Source: an uncultured bacterium (lineage in GTDB: Bacteria; Bacteroidota; Rhodothermia; Rhodothermales; UBA10348). From it: a DNA stretch of 64,000 nt. The notes below the pieces were generated by a model, which searched no databases, was not told the DNA's origin, and was given only the letters and a program-made list of their open reading frames with translations. Shown here piece after piece: positions 9,215 to 17,789 of the stretch (positions are counted from its first letter, which is position 1; every line of letters begins with the position of its first letter). The DNA is taken from contig CALIKL010000023.1 in NCBI GenBank assembly GCA_938018055.1, positions 1 through 64,000 on the forward strand. Reading direction: 5' to 3'. The position numbers and the translations under genes are program-made.

Positions 9215-10824
9215 CCCGCCTCCCTTTTTCTTCCTTCTCGTCGTTTTCCGGACTCTTTCGGGACTATACCGAATCCCCCGCCGAGCTCGCTGACTTCTTT
9301 AACGGCGACTATCGCGATCCGGACGCTTTGGCTGCATCATGCACCTCTGCAGCTTCCTCGCATGCCAATCGCGACACGCTTGTTCGCGTGATGCAGGCGC
9401 AGGCCGATGCATTCGGGGTTCGTGAAGCGACGGATCATCTGATTCAGAAACTGGCCGATCCGGCCTCCGCGGCCGTGGTCACGGGGCAGCAGCTTGGATT
9501 GCTTGGAGGTCCGCTTTACACAGCGTACAAAGCGCTCACGACCATCCAGCTCGCGCAAGATCTGGAAGCGAAGACCGGGCGCCCCGTTGTACCTGTGTTC
9601 TGGCTTGAAGGAGAAGATCACGACTTTGAGGAAGTTGCCTCAGCCGGTCTCCTCAAAGGAGACGATCCAGGAAAGATCACCTACCTCCCGGACTCGGACG
9701 ATCAAGTCGGCAATGCAATCGGGCGTATGACCGTGACGCCGGGTATCGAGCGGGTGCTTGAGGACCTGGAGCACGTCCTTCCGCCCACGGATTTTCGGGA
9801 AGAGTTGCTCTCTGATATCCGGGATGCCTACGCTCCCGGAACGTCTATGATCAAGGCATTTGTCACCCTCATGGAGCGGATCCTGGGTCCAGGACGTATT
9901 GCTTACCTGTCCCCGGATGATGCCGACCTGAAAGCATCCGTTCGAGATCTCTTCCGGAAAGAGCTCGATGATTTTGACTCATCTTCCTCGCTCCTGCGAG
10001 CAACCAGCGCGAAGCTGGAAGCCACGTGGCACGTACAGGTTCAAACTGATCCGACCAACCTGTTCATTCACGGGGACGGAAGACGGGCTGCCATTGATGC
10101 GATCGAAGGAGGATTCCAAACCCGTGACGGAGAGACGATGTCGAGCGACGAAGCCCTTGCTCGACTGGAAGACGATCCGGGAGCTTTCTCGCCAAATGTG
10201 GTCATGCGTCCGCTCATGCAAGATTGGGTCCTTCCTACCGCAGTGTACGTAGCCGGGCCGGGCGAAGTCGCCTATTTCGCCCAGTTCAAGGATCTCTATG
10301 ATTGGGCCGGTTTGCATATGCCCATCATCTACCCCCGGGCATCGGTAACGCTACTTGAGCGACGTATTGGCCGGGTGCTTGAAAAGTCGGAACAGACTAT
10401 ACCTGCTTTTGAGGATCAGGTGGACAAGCTGTTCCGCGACATGGTTCTCGGCAACATGGATGTGGATATAGAGGAAGCCTTCAAAGAGGCAGCTTCAGGC
10501 ATCCACCAGGCCATCAATGACATCAAGCCCGCCATCGAAGGGGTCGACCGGTCACTGATCAAATCGGCCGAAGCGACACGCGCCGCCTTCATGAAGGAAT
10601 GGTCGCAGCTGAAGGGCAAAGTGATCAAGTCCGAGAAGCAACAGCACGACGTGCTGCGTGGGCAGCTTGAGCGGGCTTCTTCTGCGCTTTTTCCAATGGG
10701 AATCCCGCAGGAGCGCTATCTCTCGCCCGTATATTTCCTCAACAAGTACGGTCCGGATTTCTTCTCTGGACTAACAGATCGACTGGACCTCGATACCTCC
10801 GCGCATCAGGTCCTGGACATCTGA
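9211..10824 (+). CDS. bshC: Bacillithiol biosynthesis cysteine-adding enzyme BshC
   Basis: BshC adds cysteine to glucosaminyl-malate in the last step of bacillithiol synthesis. The 537-residue length is typical. Supporting segments are AAVVTGQQLGLLGGPLYTAYKALTTIQLA (about 88-116), PVVPVFWLEGEDHDFEEV (about 126-143), the conserved FSPNVVMRPLMQDWVLPTAVYVAGPGEVAYFAQ, and a long coiled-coil near 400-490. The start is an unusual ATTGACCC context: the ORF begins at a TTG overlapping the stop of the BFN gene. bshB1 lies just past leuS, which strengthens the assignment; bshA is not in the window. Confidence 0.92.
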   Translation: MTRLPFSSFSSFSGLFRDYTESPAELADFFNGDYRDPDALAASCTSAASSHANRDTLVRVMQAQADAFGVREATDHLIQKLADPASAAVVTGQQLGLLGGPLYTAYKALTTIQLAQDLEAKTGRPVVPVFWLEGEDHDFEEVASAGLLKGDDPGKITYLPDSDDQVGNAIGRMTVTPGIERVLEDLEHVLPPTDFREELLSDIRDAYAPGTSMIKAFVTLMERILGPGRIAYLSPDDADLKASVRDLFRKELDDFDSSSSLLRATSAKLEATWHVQVQTDPTNLFIHGDGRRAAIDAIEGGFQTRDGETMSSDEALARLEDDPGAFSPNVVMRPLMQDWVLPTAVYVAGPGEVAYFAQFKDLYDWAGLHMPIIYPRASVTLLERRIGRVLEKSEQTIPAFEDQVDKLFRDMVLGNMDVDIEEAFKEAASGIHQAINDIKPAIEGVDRSLIKSAEATRAAFMKEWSQLKGKVIKSEKQQHDVLRGQLERASSALFPMGIPQERYLSPVYFLNKYGPDFFSGLTDRLDLDTSAHQVLDI

Positions 10825-10860
10825 GTCGCTTTTCGACTCGCACAATTCCTATCCAGCGGC

Positions 10861-13566
10861 ATGGCTGATTATCCCTTCCAGGACATTGAGCAGAAGTGGC
10901 AACACTTCTGGGAGACGGAACGAACGTTCCGTACGCCCGAAAACCCGGACACGTCCAAACCGAAATATTATGTCCTGGACATGTTTCCCTACCCTTCGGG
11001 TGTCGGTCTCCATGTCGGGCATCCGCTTGGCTATATCGCAACGGATATCATCGCGCGATACAAGCGGATGAAAGGCTTCAATGTGTTGCACCCCATGGGT
11101 TTTGATGCATTTGGATTACCTGCTGAGCAATTCGCGGTCGAGCATGGCGTACACCCACGCGTCACGACAGAGAAGAACATCGACAACATGCTGCGCCAGC
11201 TGAAAGCGCTCGGTCTCAGTTACGACTGGGATCGCAAACTGGCCACCACGGATGTCGACTACTACAAGTGGACCCAGTGGATCTTCCTTCAGCTGTTCAA
11301 CTCCTGGTACGATGAGCAGGCTGGCCAGGCCCGCCCAATCAGTGAATTGGAAGTACGGTTTGCCAAGGAGCGTACCGATTGGTCCTCCCTTTCTGAGTCC
11401 GAACGCGAGTCCATCCTGTCCGAGCATCGTTTGGCCTTCCTGGACGAGGTACCGGTCAACTGGTGTCCTGCGCTCGGAACGGTGCTTGCCAATGAGGAAG
11501 TCACCAACGAAGGACGAAGTGAGCGCGGAAACCATCCTGTATTCCGCCGTCCGCTCAAGCAGTGGATGCTGCGTATCACGAAGTATGCCGATCGTCTGAT
11601 TGAAGATCTCGATGATGTTGACTGGCCTGAGCCCGTCAAATTGATGCAGCGTAACTGGGTAGGACGCAGCGAAGGTGCCAATGTCGACTTCAAGGTCGAA
11701 GGTCACGATGCCACCATCCGGGTATTCACGACGCGCCCGGATACGCTCTTTGGAGCCACCTACATGGTCCTTGCGCCGGAACACGCGCTGGTTGACGAAC
11801 TGACCACGGATGCTTATCGCGATGCCGTCGCAGCGTACCGCAAAGAGGCCGCAGGTAAGACGGATGTCGACCGAATGGCCGAATCCAGAATCAAGACTGG
11901 CGTCTTCACGGGCGCCTACGCCATGAATCCGGCTGGTGGAGGCCTTATCCCGATCTGGGTTGCCGACTATGTCTTGATGGGATACGGGACGGGGGCAATC
12001 ATGGCTGTGCCTGCCCAGGATGAACGCGACTGGGAGTTTGCCGAGGTCTTCGATCTTCCCATTATCCGCACGGTCCAACCACCTGAGGGTTGGGAAGGAA
12101 AAGCGTTTACCGGCGATGGCCCGGCAATCAACTCCGACTTTCTGAATGGTCTTGGAGTGCGTGCCGCCAAAGCCCGCATGATTGAGTGGCTGGAAGAAGA
12201 AGGGCACGGAGAAGGGACGATTACCTACAAATTGCGCGACTGGCTCTTCAGTCGGCAGCGCTACTGGGGTGAACCGTTCCCTATTCTTCGAGGAGAGGAT
12301 GGAAGTGTTCGCGCTGTGGAGGAAAGCGATCTTCCTGTCACGCTTCCTCCAATGGAAGACTTCAAGCCGACGGCCTCTGATGATCCCGATGCGCCACCGC
12401 GTCCGCCACTGGCGCGTGCAGATGAATCTTGGCGTATCGTGGAGATTGATGGCAAGCGCTACGAGCGCGAATTGAATACGATGCCGCAATGGGCCGGCTC
12501 ATGCTGGTACTACCTGCGTTTCATCGATAACCAGAATGATGGCGTCTTCGCCGATCCTGCCCGTGAATCGTACTGGATGGGGAATAATGGCGTTGATCTG
12601 TATATCGGTGGCGTCGAGCACGCCGTGCTTCACCTGCTCTATGCGCGCTTCTGGCACAAAGTGCTCTTCGATCTGGGTCGCGTTTCAACCAAAGAGCCAT
12701 TTGGTCGCCTCTTCAACCAGGGTTATATCCAGGCCTATGCCTATCGGGATGAGCGCGGAATAGCGGTGGACGCCACGAAGGTGGTTGACCAGGATGGCAA
12801 GCCGGCCATGGAAGTGCAGGACCAGCCCGGCCGCCTGTTCTTCTACGAAGGGGAATCGGTAACCCAGGAGTACGGAAAGATGGGCAAGAGCCTGAAGAAT
12901 TCCGTTTCTCCCGACGAAGTCAATGAAGTTTACGGATGTGATACGCTGCGTCTGTACGAGATGTACATGGGACCGCTTGAAGCGTCAAAACCATGGAATA
13001 CACGCGATATCGTGGGAGTGAACCGCTTCTTGCGTCGTATCTGGCGCAATTTTGTCGACGAGGAATCAGGCTCCTTGTTGGTTTCGGAAGTCGAACCCAC
13101 GGACGACCAGATGCGGGCTTTGCACCGGACCATTGAACGGGTTTCGGGCGACATGGAGCGGCTTTCATTCAATACGGCCATCGCTGGTCTGATTGAATTG
13201 CTTTCTGCCTGGGTCTCCCTGGATGCGATCCCACGAGCCCTTGCTGGTCCGTTCGTGCTGATGCTGGCTCCGTTGGCCCCACACATGTCAGAGGAACTCT
13301 GGCAGCGGCTGGGTAATGATGCATCACTCGCCTACGAACCATGGCCGATGGCGCAAGAAAAATGGCTCGTCGACGAGTCAATCACGTTGGCTGTTCAAGT
13401 CAATGGCAAGGTTCGCGGTACGATATCCGTGCCCGCAGATTCCTCAAAAGAAGCGATCATTGAAACCGCCAAGGCGGACGAAAATGTCGCTCGCCATGTC
13501 GAAGGCAAGGAAGTCCGCAGGGAAATCTATGTCCCGGGACGCCTCGTCAATATTGTCGTAGGTTGA
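10861..13566 (+). CDS. leuS: Leucyl-tRNA synthetase
   Basis: Class I aminoacyl-tRNA synthetase charging tRNA-Leu. It is 901 residues, in the normal bacterial range. The HIGH motif appears as HVGH (51-54) in MFPYPSGVGLHVGHPLGY. The CP1 editing domain contains VFTTRPDTLFGATYMVLAPEH and GTGAIMAVPAQDERDWEFA with its catalytic Asp. The catalytic core continues with WAGSCWYYLR and YIGGVEHAVLHLLYARFWHKVL. The KMSKS loop reads KMGKS (about 673-677), with the first Ser replaced by Gly. The C-terminal anticodon domain ends with the VQVNGKVRGTISVP segment. It lies between bshC and bshB1 with short spacers, so the three are probably one transcript. Confidence 0.97.
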   Translation: MADYPFQDIEQKWQHFWETERTFRTPENPDTSKPKYYVLDMFPYPSGVGLHVGHPLGYIATDIIARYKRMKGFNVLHPMGFDAFGLPAEQFAVEHGVHPRVTTEKNIDNMLRQLKALGLSYDWDRKLATTDVDYYKWTQWIFLQLFNSWYDEQAGQARPISELEVRFAKERTDWSSLSESERESILSEHRLAFLDEVPVNWCPALGTVLANEEVTNEGRSERGNHPVFRRPLKQWMLRITKYADRLIEDLDDVDWPEPVKLMQRNWVGRSEGANVDFKVEGHDATIRVFTTRPDTLFGATYMVLAPEHALVDELTTDAYRDAVAAYRKEAAGKTDVDRMAESRIKTGVFTGAYAMNPAGGGLIPIWVADYVLMGYGTGAIMAVPAQDERDWEFAEVFDLPIIRTVQPPEGWEGKAFTGDGPAINSDFLNGLGVRAAKARMIEWLEEEGHGEGTITYKLRDWLFSRQRYWGEPFPILRGEDGSVRAVEESDLPVTLPPMEDFKPTASDDPDAPPRPPLARADESWRIVEIDGKRYERELNTMPQWAGSCWYYLRFIDNQNDGVFADPARESYWMGNNGVDLYIGGVEHAVLHLLYARFWHKVLFDLGRVSTKEPFGRLFNQGYIQAYAYRDERGIAVDATKVVDQDGKPAMEVQDQPGRLFFYEGESVTQEYGKMGKSLKNSVSPDEVNEVYGCDTLRLYEMYMGPLEASKPWNTRDIVGVNRFLRRIWRNFVDEESGSLLVSEVEPTDDQMRALHRTIERVSGDMERLSFNTAIAGLIELLSAWVSLDAIPRALAGPFVLMLAPLAPHMSEELWQRLGNDASLAYEPWPMAQEKWLVDESITLAVQVNGKVRGTISVPADSSKEAIIETAKADENVARHVEGKEVRREIYVPGRLVNIVVG

Positions 13567-13610
13567 GCCCTGCTTGATCCCAGTCCTCCCAGGATCCGCG
13601 CATTCCCATA

Positions 13611-14381
13611 ATGAGCACACTTCCCAAGTTTGATGTACTGGCTGTCGGCTCCCATCCGGATGATGTGGAGCTGGGCTGTGGTGGGACCATTGCTTCCCTG
13701 GTGGATGCTGGATACCGAGTCGGTATTCTGGATCTGACGCGCGGAGAGCTTGGATCACGGGGTACCCCGGATGTGCGGGAGCAAGAGGCTTCGGAGGCGG
13801 CCGATATTCTGGGCGTTGAGCGCCGCGTCAACCTGGGTATTCCTGATGGCAACATCAAGAACTCCAAAAAGAACCGGCTCAAGGTAATTACCGAACTTCG
13901 TGCGATACGCCCAGACATCTTGTTGATACCAGCTCCGGATTGCCGTCACCCGGATCATCCCCAAGGAGCCCGTTTGGTGGCAGATGCCTCGTTTGAGGCA
14001 GGGCTGTCAATGATGAAAACGTTTGACTCGTCCGGCCTGGTACAGCCAACATGGCGACCCCTCCACATCTTGCACTACATGCAGTCCATTCCTTTCGAAC
14101 CCACCCTGGTCGTCGATGTCAGCGCTTACTGGGCGAAGCGGAATGAGGCTGTTCGAGCATTCGGGTCGCAGTTCCACACCGGAGCCGATAATGCAGGTTC
14201 GGATGATCAACCGGAGACCTTCATCTCCAATCCCGCTTTCATGGATTGGTACGATGCCCGTGCGCGCACCTATGGCTACCGGATTGGTGCCACCTTTGGT
14301 GAACCATTCCTCTATCGTCACGGTCCGATCGGTACGGACGATCTGGTAGACATGCTAAAAAAAGAAAAGCCGTTCCGATAG
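13611..14381 (+). CDS. bshB1: Bacillithiol biosynthesis deacetylase BshB1
   Basis: Zinc-dependent N-acetylglucosaminyl-malate deacetylase of the LmbE/PIG-L fold, acting between BshA and BshC. 256 residues. Zinc and catalytic motifs are visible: AVGSHPDDVELGCGG (11-25), LDLTRGELGSRGTPDVREQEASEAADILGV, and PDCRHPDHPQGARLV (about 107-121). The later VRAFGSQFHTGADNAG and ARTYGYRIGATFGEPFLY segments distinguish BshB1 from mycothiol or LPS deacetylases. It is 44 nt after leuS, and a stem-loop overlaps its stop codon. Confidence 0.94.
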   Translation: MSTLPKFDVLAVGSHPDDVELGCGGTIASLVDAGYRVGILDLTRGELGSRGTPDVREQEASEAADILGVERRVNLGIPDGNIKNSKKNRLKVITELRAIRPDILLIPAPDCRHPDHPQGARLVADASFEAGLSMMKTFDSSGLVQPTWRPLHILHYMQSIPFEPTLVVDVSAYWAKRNEAVRAFGSQFHTGADNAGSDDQPETFISNPAFMDWYDARARTYGYRIGATFGEPFLYRHGPIGTDDLVDMLKKEKPFR

Positions 14382-14395
14382 TCGGAAACGGCTTT
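14366..14395 (+). terminator. Stem-loop over the bshB1 stop, probable terminator
   Basis: AAAGCCGTTCCGA, a TAG loop and TCGGAAACGGCTTT form a stem of about 12 base pairs with one bulged base. The bshB1 stop codon lies in the loop. The stem is flanked by A-rich sequence upstream and a weak T stretch, so it could stop transcription in both directions between bshB1 and the converging anti-sigma-like gene. Confidence 0.6.
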
Positions 14396-14422
14396 ATCAA
14401 AACGAAGTCGTGTGGATAGAGT

Positions 14423-14542
14423 CTAGCGTCGCCAGGTCAGAATGACGCGGTTTCCTCCCTGCTGCAAGGCAAGCCCCGTGCGCATCGACGTGTCAGTATG
14501 AGAGAGCGGACCTGGGATAAATTCAGATCCCCCGCTTACAGG
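14423..14542 (-). other. Coding-like open frame without a good start (possible gene remnant)
   Basis: After the stop of the anti-sigma-like gene, another minus-strand frame is open for 39 codons between two TAG stops. It reads PVSGGSEFIPGPL...RTGLALQQGGNRVILTWRR. Composition and the ordered C-terminal beta-strand look like the tail of a real protein. However, the only ATG (14485) would give just 20 residues, and no Shine-Dalgarno is evident. It may be the remnant of a decayed gene, or an extension of the upstream gene reached by a frameshift. The rest of the 14382-14556 gap shows nothing else. Confidence 0.25.
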
Positions 14543-14556
14543 CTAGCCTGTTGACT

Positions 14557-15183
14557 TCAGGGAAGCCGCTGGAGCTGTACGGGCTCAGAACGATTCAGCA
14601 GGGTACCCTCGGAACTCAATGCTAGAATCCAGACGGGTGAAGAATTGACCGTATCATCGACGTCCGACAGAGCCACACGCGTGTCTTGTGTTCTGGCGAT
14701 GATGGCTGCTTCCCCCAATTCAGCGTCAAATCGCATGAGCTGGTATGAGGATGCTCCTTCAATGGCCTGCCATTCCAAGGTCACTTGCTCTCCACTGACA
14801 GTAGGCAGCCATTGCGGTTCTTGTAGCACATCCTGAATCCGTGATGTGTTAAGCGCGACGAGCGCTACGGCAATGGTCAGAATCAACACAGCGCCTGCAA
14901 AGAAGGCGGTCATCTTCCAGTACGCCTTATCGTCCTGCTGCGGTCGAAGCCAGATCCTCCGTCCGCCAGAATGTGAGAGGCGCGCATCAGGCACCTTTGT
15001 ATGGGAAGCTCCGTCTCCAGTCTCGACGGTATCCATGGCCTGCTGTGCCATCGCGAGCATGTCGCGGGCGTCTTCATGTGTGGTCAGATAGGTAACAATT
15101 TCGCGTCGCAGATGGTCTGGCAGCTCCCCTGTCAAAAAGGCTGCAAGCATGTACTCCTCAGACTGCTCGAGTGGTCGAGACAT
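14557..15183 (-). CDS. Single-pass membrane protein, anti-sigma-factor-like
   Basis: 208 residues, not matched to a named family. The cytoplasmic N-terminal part (about 8-50), EEYMLAAFLTGELPDHLRREIVTYLTTHEDARDMLAMAQQAM, resembles the helical sigma-binding region of transmembrane anti-sigma factors but lacks zinc-ligand His/Cys residues. One membrane helix follows (about 92-112, MTAFFAGAVLILTIAVALVAL). The outer C-terminal part, VTLEWQAIEGASSYQLMRFDAE...SPVWILALSSEG, reads like a fibronectin type III fold. No sigma factor gene is adjacent. It diverges from the aldehyde dehydrogenase gene over a 182-nt spacer. A regulator of extracytoplasmic stress is inference. Confidence 0.5.
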   Translation of the reverse strand: MSRPLEQSEEYMLAAFLTGELPDHLRREIVTYLTTHEDARDMLAMAQQAMDTVETGDGASHTKVPDARLSHSGGRRIWLRPQQDDKAYWKMTAFFAGAVLILTIAVALVALNTSRIQDVLQEPQWLPTVSGEQVTLEWQAIEGASSYQLMRFDAELGEAAIIARTQDTRVALSDVDDTVNSSPVWILALSSEGTLLNRSEPVQLQRLP

Positions 15184-15239
15184 GTAATTGGCTCCGGAAA
15201 CCCTGGTAGAGGATGTTGCGGAATCGTGTCAGGGCAGAT

Positions 15240-15262
15240 TGACACACGAGTGTTCGATGTAT
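15240..15262 (+). promoter_or_regulatory. Possible promoter in the divergent spacer before the aldehyde dehydrogenase gene
   Basis: A TTGACA hexamer in cagaTTGACAcacgag is followed by TATCAT and TCATTA at spacings of 15 and 17 nt. This gives a weak sigma-70-like pair about 100 nt upstream of the ATG at 15366. The spacer separates two divergent genes, so promoters on both strands are expected. The -10 match is poor. Confidence 0.3.
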
Positions 15263-15365
15263 CATTACGAGACAATCCTGCGGATTTGCGTGCCTTTTAA
15301 CTATTTCCTGCTGGCCTGCCCCGCAATGCTTGATCGCCTCGACACGGGACACCATATTGCGCTTC

Positions 15366-17030
15366 ATGGATCGCGATCTCCACTCCATACAGCAAGCCCG
15401 GTCACTCCTTCGAAAAGCGAGAGCCGCCTGGACGACCTACCATACTTTCGACCAGGAAAAAGTTGATGCCATTGTCCGTGCCATGGTTCGGGCAGGTATC
15501 GAGGCCTCAGAGCGCCTTGCTGTAATGGCAGTGGAGGAAACCGGATTCGGAAGAGTTGAATCCAAGATCAAGAAAAACCTTTTTGCTACGCAAACGCTTG
15601 CAGAACGTATGCGTGGCATGAAGACGTGTGGCATCATTGGCACCACGGATGAGGGAAAAGTTTGGGAGGTCGCCAATCCCATGGGAATCGTGGCCGCGCT
15701 GGTTCCGTCGACGAATCCGACGTCAACGGCCATGTACAAAGCCATCATCAGCGCCAAGGCACGTTGTGGCGTCGTCTTGAGTCCGCATCCCCGTGCGAAG
15801 AATTGTACCCTTGAGGCATTGCGGGTGGTAGCTACGGCAGCATATCGCGCCGGCGCACCAGAAGGACTCTTCGCCTGCATGACGGAAATATCCGTAGAAG
15901 GTACTCATGCGCTTATGGGCGACGAGGAGACCGATGTCATACTGGCTACGGGTGGCTCTGCCATGGTCAAAGCCGCCTATTCAAAAGGAAAGCCGGCCTT
16001 TGGAGTCGGCTCGGGTAATGTGCCGGTCTACGTGGATCGTACGGCGGATGTTGTGAAGGCAGCCAAGGACATTATTTCAGGCGTCACATTTGACTGGGGT
16101 ACCCTTTGCTCGACCGAACGCAGCATTGTTGCTGATCAACCTGCGTTTTCGAGACTCTTAGATGCTCTGAGAGCTGAAGGGGCCCATTTGGTCACCGAGG
16201 AAGAAAAGGCGCTATTGCGCGCATACGTAGTCCCGGGCGGCCGATTGAATATCGATCAGATCGGTAAGGCTCCGGTTGACATCGCGGCCGCAGCCGGATT
16301 CCATGTTTCAGAGTCCACCACCGCACTCGTTGCGCAGGTGACCCAGGTCGGCAAACAGGAGCCGTTGTCGATGGAAACGCTGTCTCCGATCCTCAGCCTG
16401 TATGTGGAAGACGGTTGGCAAGCTGGTTGCGACCGATGCAAGGAGATTCTGGACTTCGGCGGTATCGGCCATACGTTGGGTATTCACGCGGGCAGTGAAC
16501 GCATCATCCGCGCTTTCGCCCTGGAAAAACCGGCCATGCGTATTGTGGTCAATTCCGTGTGTGCACTCGGATCGGTCGGCTATACCACTGCCCTTTTCCC
16601 CGCCATGACCCTGGGACCCGGTACGATCGGGGGGTCCATCACAGGCGACAACATTTCGCCAAGGCACCTGCTGAATATCAAGCGGGTTGCCTTTGAGACG
16701 GCACCAATCAACAAGCCCGCGCACTCCCGAAAGGATCCACCAACCGCACCCGTTTCAGATTCACGGATCGGTGATTTCGCTCCCGCTTCCCCCGCCCCAC
16801 GAACCGCATCCTGGATGGAGTCCATGGACGCGCGCCTGCGTGAACGAACCAGTGGCAAGCGCACGAACAACAAGCATGACAAGACGCCTCCCCGTTCTGC
16901 GCCCAAGGCCGACGGCTCCGTGGCCCCAAAAGCCCCCCAATCCACGGCAGGGTTGGATGACGCTCCGCCGGCATCCCCAGGGTTGAGCACGCAGAAAATA
17001 GATGAGTTGGCAACCCGATTCCGCAAGTAA
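15366..17030 (+). CDS. CoA-acylating aldehyde dehydrogenase with long C-terminal tail
   Basis: 554 residues from the ATG at 15366; the TTG in the ORF track adds an unlikely extension. The first 455 residues match acylating aldehyde dehydrogenases of the AdhE N-domain/EutE/PduP type. Motifs are VANPMGIVAALVPSTNPTSTAMYKAI, ILATGGSAMVKAAYSKGKPAFGVGSGNVPVYVD, and catalytic Cys248 in FDWGTLCSTERSIV. The enzyme would interconvert an aldehyde plus CoA and NAD with acyl-CoA and NADH. Past residue 455 comes a Pro/Ala/Lys-rich disordered stretch of about 80 residues, ending in a short amphipathic helix, LSTQKIDELATRFRK. That layout recalls encapsulation peptides of microcompartment cargo enzymes, but no shell gene is in the window. 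Confidence 0.82.
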   Translation: MDRDLHSIQQARSLLRKARAAWTTYHTFDQEKVDAIVRAMVRAGIEASERLAVMAVEETGFGRVESKIKKNLFATQTLAERMRGMKTCGIIGTTDEGKVWEVANPMGIVAALVPSTNPTSTAMYKAIISAKARCGVVLSPHPRAKNCTLEALRVVATAAYRAGAPEGLFACMTEISVEGTHALMGDEETDVILATGGSAMVKAAYSKGKPAFGVGSGNVPVYVDRTADVVKAAKDIISGVTFDWGTLCSTERSIVADQPAFSRLLDALRAEGAHLVTEEEKALLRAYVVPGGRLNIDQIGKAPVDIAAAAGFHVSESTTALVAQVTQVGKQEPLSMETLSPILSLYVEDGWQAGCDRCKEILDFGGIGHTLGIHAGSERIIRAFALEKPAMRIVVNSVCALGSVGYTTALFPAMTLGPGTIGGSITGDNISPRHLLNIKRVAFETAPINKPAHSRKDPPTAPVSDSRIGDFAPASPAPRTASWMESMDARLRERTSGKRTNNKHDKTPPRSAPKADGSVAPKAPQSTAGLDDAPPASPGLSTQKIDELATRFRK

Positions 17031-17069
17031 GTCTGCTGATTCAATACCGAGGATCTTCGCATCCGCAAA

Positions 17070-17101
17070 TTGACTCGGGACGCCTTGAACCGGTATATTT
17101 G
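17070..17101 (+). promoter_or_regulatory. Promoter candidate upstream of efp
   Basis: TTGACT at 17070 and TATATTTG at 17094 are separated by 18 nt. The second element fits both a sigma-70 -10 box (TATATT) and the TAnnTTTG -7 element described for Bacteroidetes. It lies about 48 nt upstream of the efp ATG and could drive efp-accB-accC-gcvH-guaA. Confidence 0.6.
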
Positions 17102-17148
17102 GCGTTCTTATCCCTTTTTCAATCAATCTTGTACGCCCGGTAAGCCCC

Positions 17149-17718
17149 ATGGCAGATACGAGTGATTTCCGGAACGGCTTCACGATGGAATGGAACAACG
17201 GAATCTGGTCCATTGTCGAGTTCCAGCACGTAAAGCCCGGCAAGGGCGGCGCATTCGTGCGCACGAAGCTCAAAAACGTCTCCAACGGAAAGGTTGTGGA
17301 CAACACCTTCCGCGCTGGCGAGAAGGTAAATGAGGTCCGCGTCGAGAGGCGTTCATTCCAATTCCTGTACGAAGACGACCTCGGACTCCACTTCATGAAT
17401 ACCGATACCTACGAGCAGATCAATCTGCCCGTCGATGCGGTACAGGGACGGCAGTTCATCAAGGAAGGAGCGAACATCGATATCCTGATGCACTCGGAAA
17501 CCGAGAAACCGCTCACGACGGAGATTCCGAATGCCGTCGAACTGCTGGTCACCCAGTGTGACCCCGGTCTGAAAGGAGACACCGCCACGGGCGCCACAAA
17601 ACCGGCCACCGTTGAAAGTGGAGCGACCGTCCAGGTCCCGCTGTTCATCAACGAGGGCGACGTCATCCGAGTTAATACGGACCGAGGAGATTACATTACG
17701 CGAGTCAGCACCGGTTGA
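17149..17718 (+). CDS. efp: Elongation factor P
   Basis: EF-P binds stalled ribosomes and promotes peptide bond formation at polyproline stretches. 189 residues, the standard length. The N-terminal KOW-like domain shows [19 protein letters not shown], with the modifiable loop Lys at residue 32 (equivalent to Lys34 in E. coli). Two OB domains follow, ending in [18 protein letters not shown]. Lys rather than Arg at the loop tip would fit EpmA-like or 5-aminopentanol-type modification; no modification gene is adjacent. It heads a run of same-strand genes continuing with accB. Confidence 0.96.
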   Translation: MADTSDFRNGFTMEWNNGIWSIVEFQHVKPGKGGAFVRTKLKNVSNGKVVDNTFRAGEKVNEVRVERRSFQFLYEDDLGLHFMNTDTYEQINLPVDAVQGRQFIKEGANIDILMHSETEKPLTTEIPNAVELLVTQCDPGLKGDTATGATKPATVESGATVQVPLFINEGDVIRVNTDRGDYITRVSTG

Positions 17719-17789
17719 CCCTTCAGGGAGAACAAGAATGGTCTCCCCACCAAGCTGACTTCGCACCCACAGAAGCGAGAGGAATCCAC

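Noticed and set aside
11116-12489. 457-residue antisense ORF inside leuS
   Set aside because: Low-complexity, Arg/His-rich translation; no domain recognisable; explained by codon bias on the opposite strand of a real gene.
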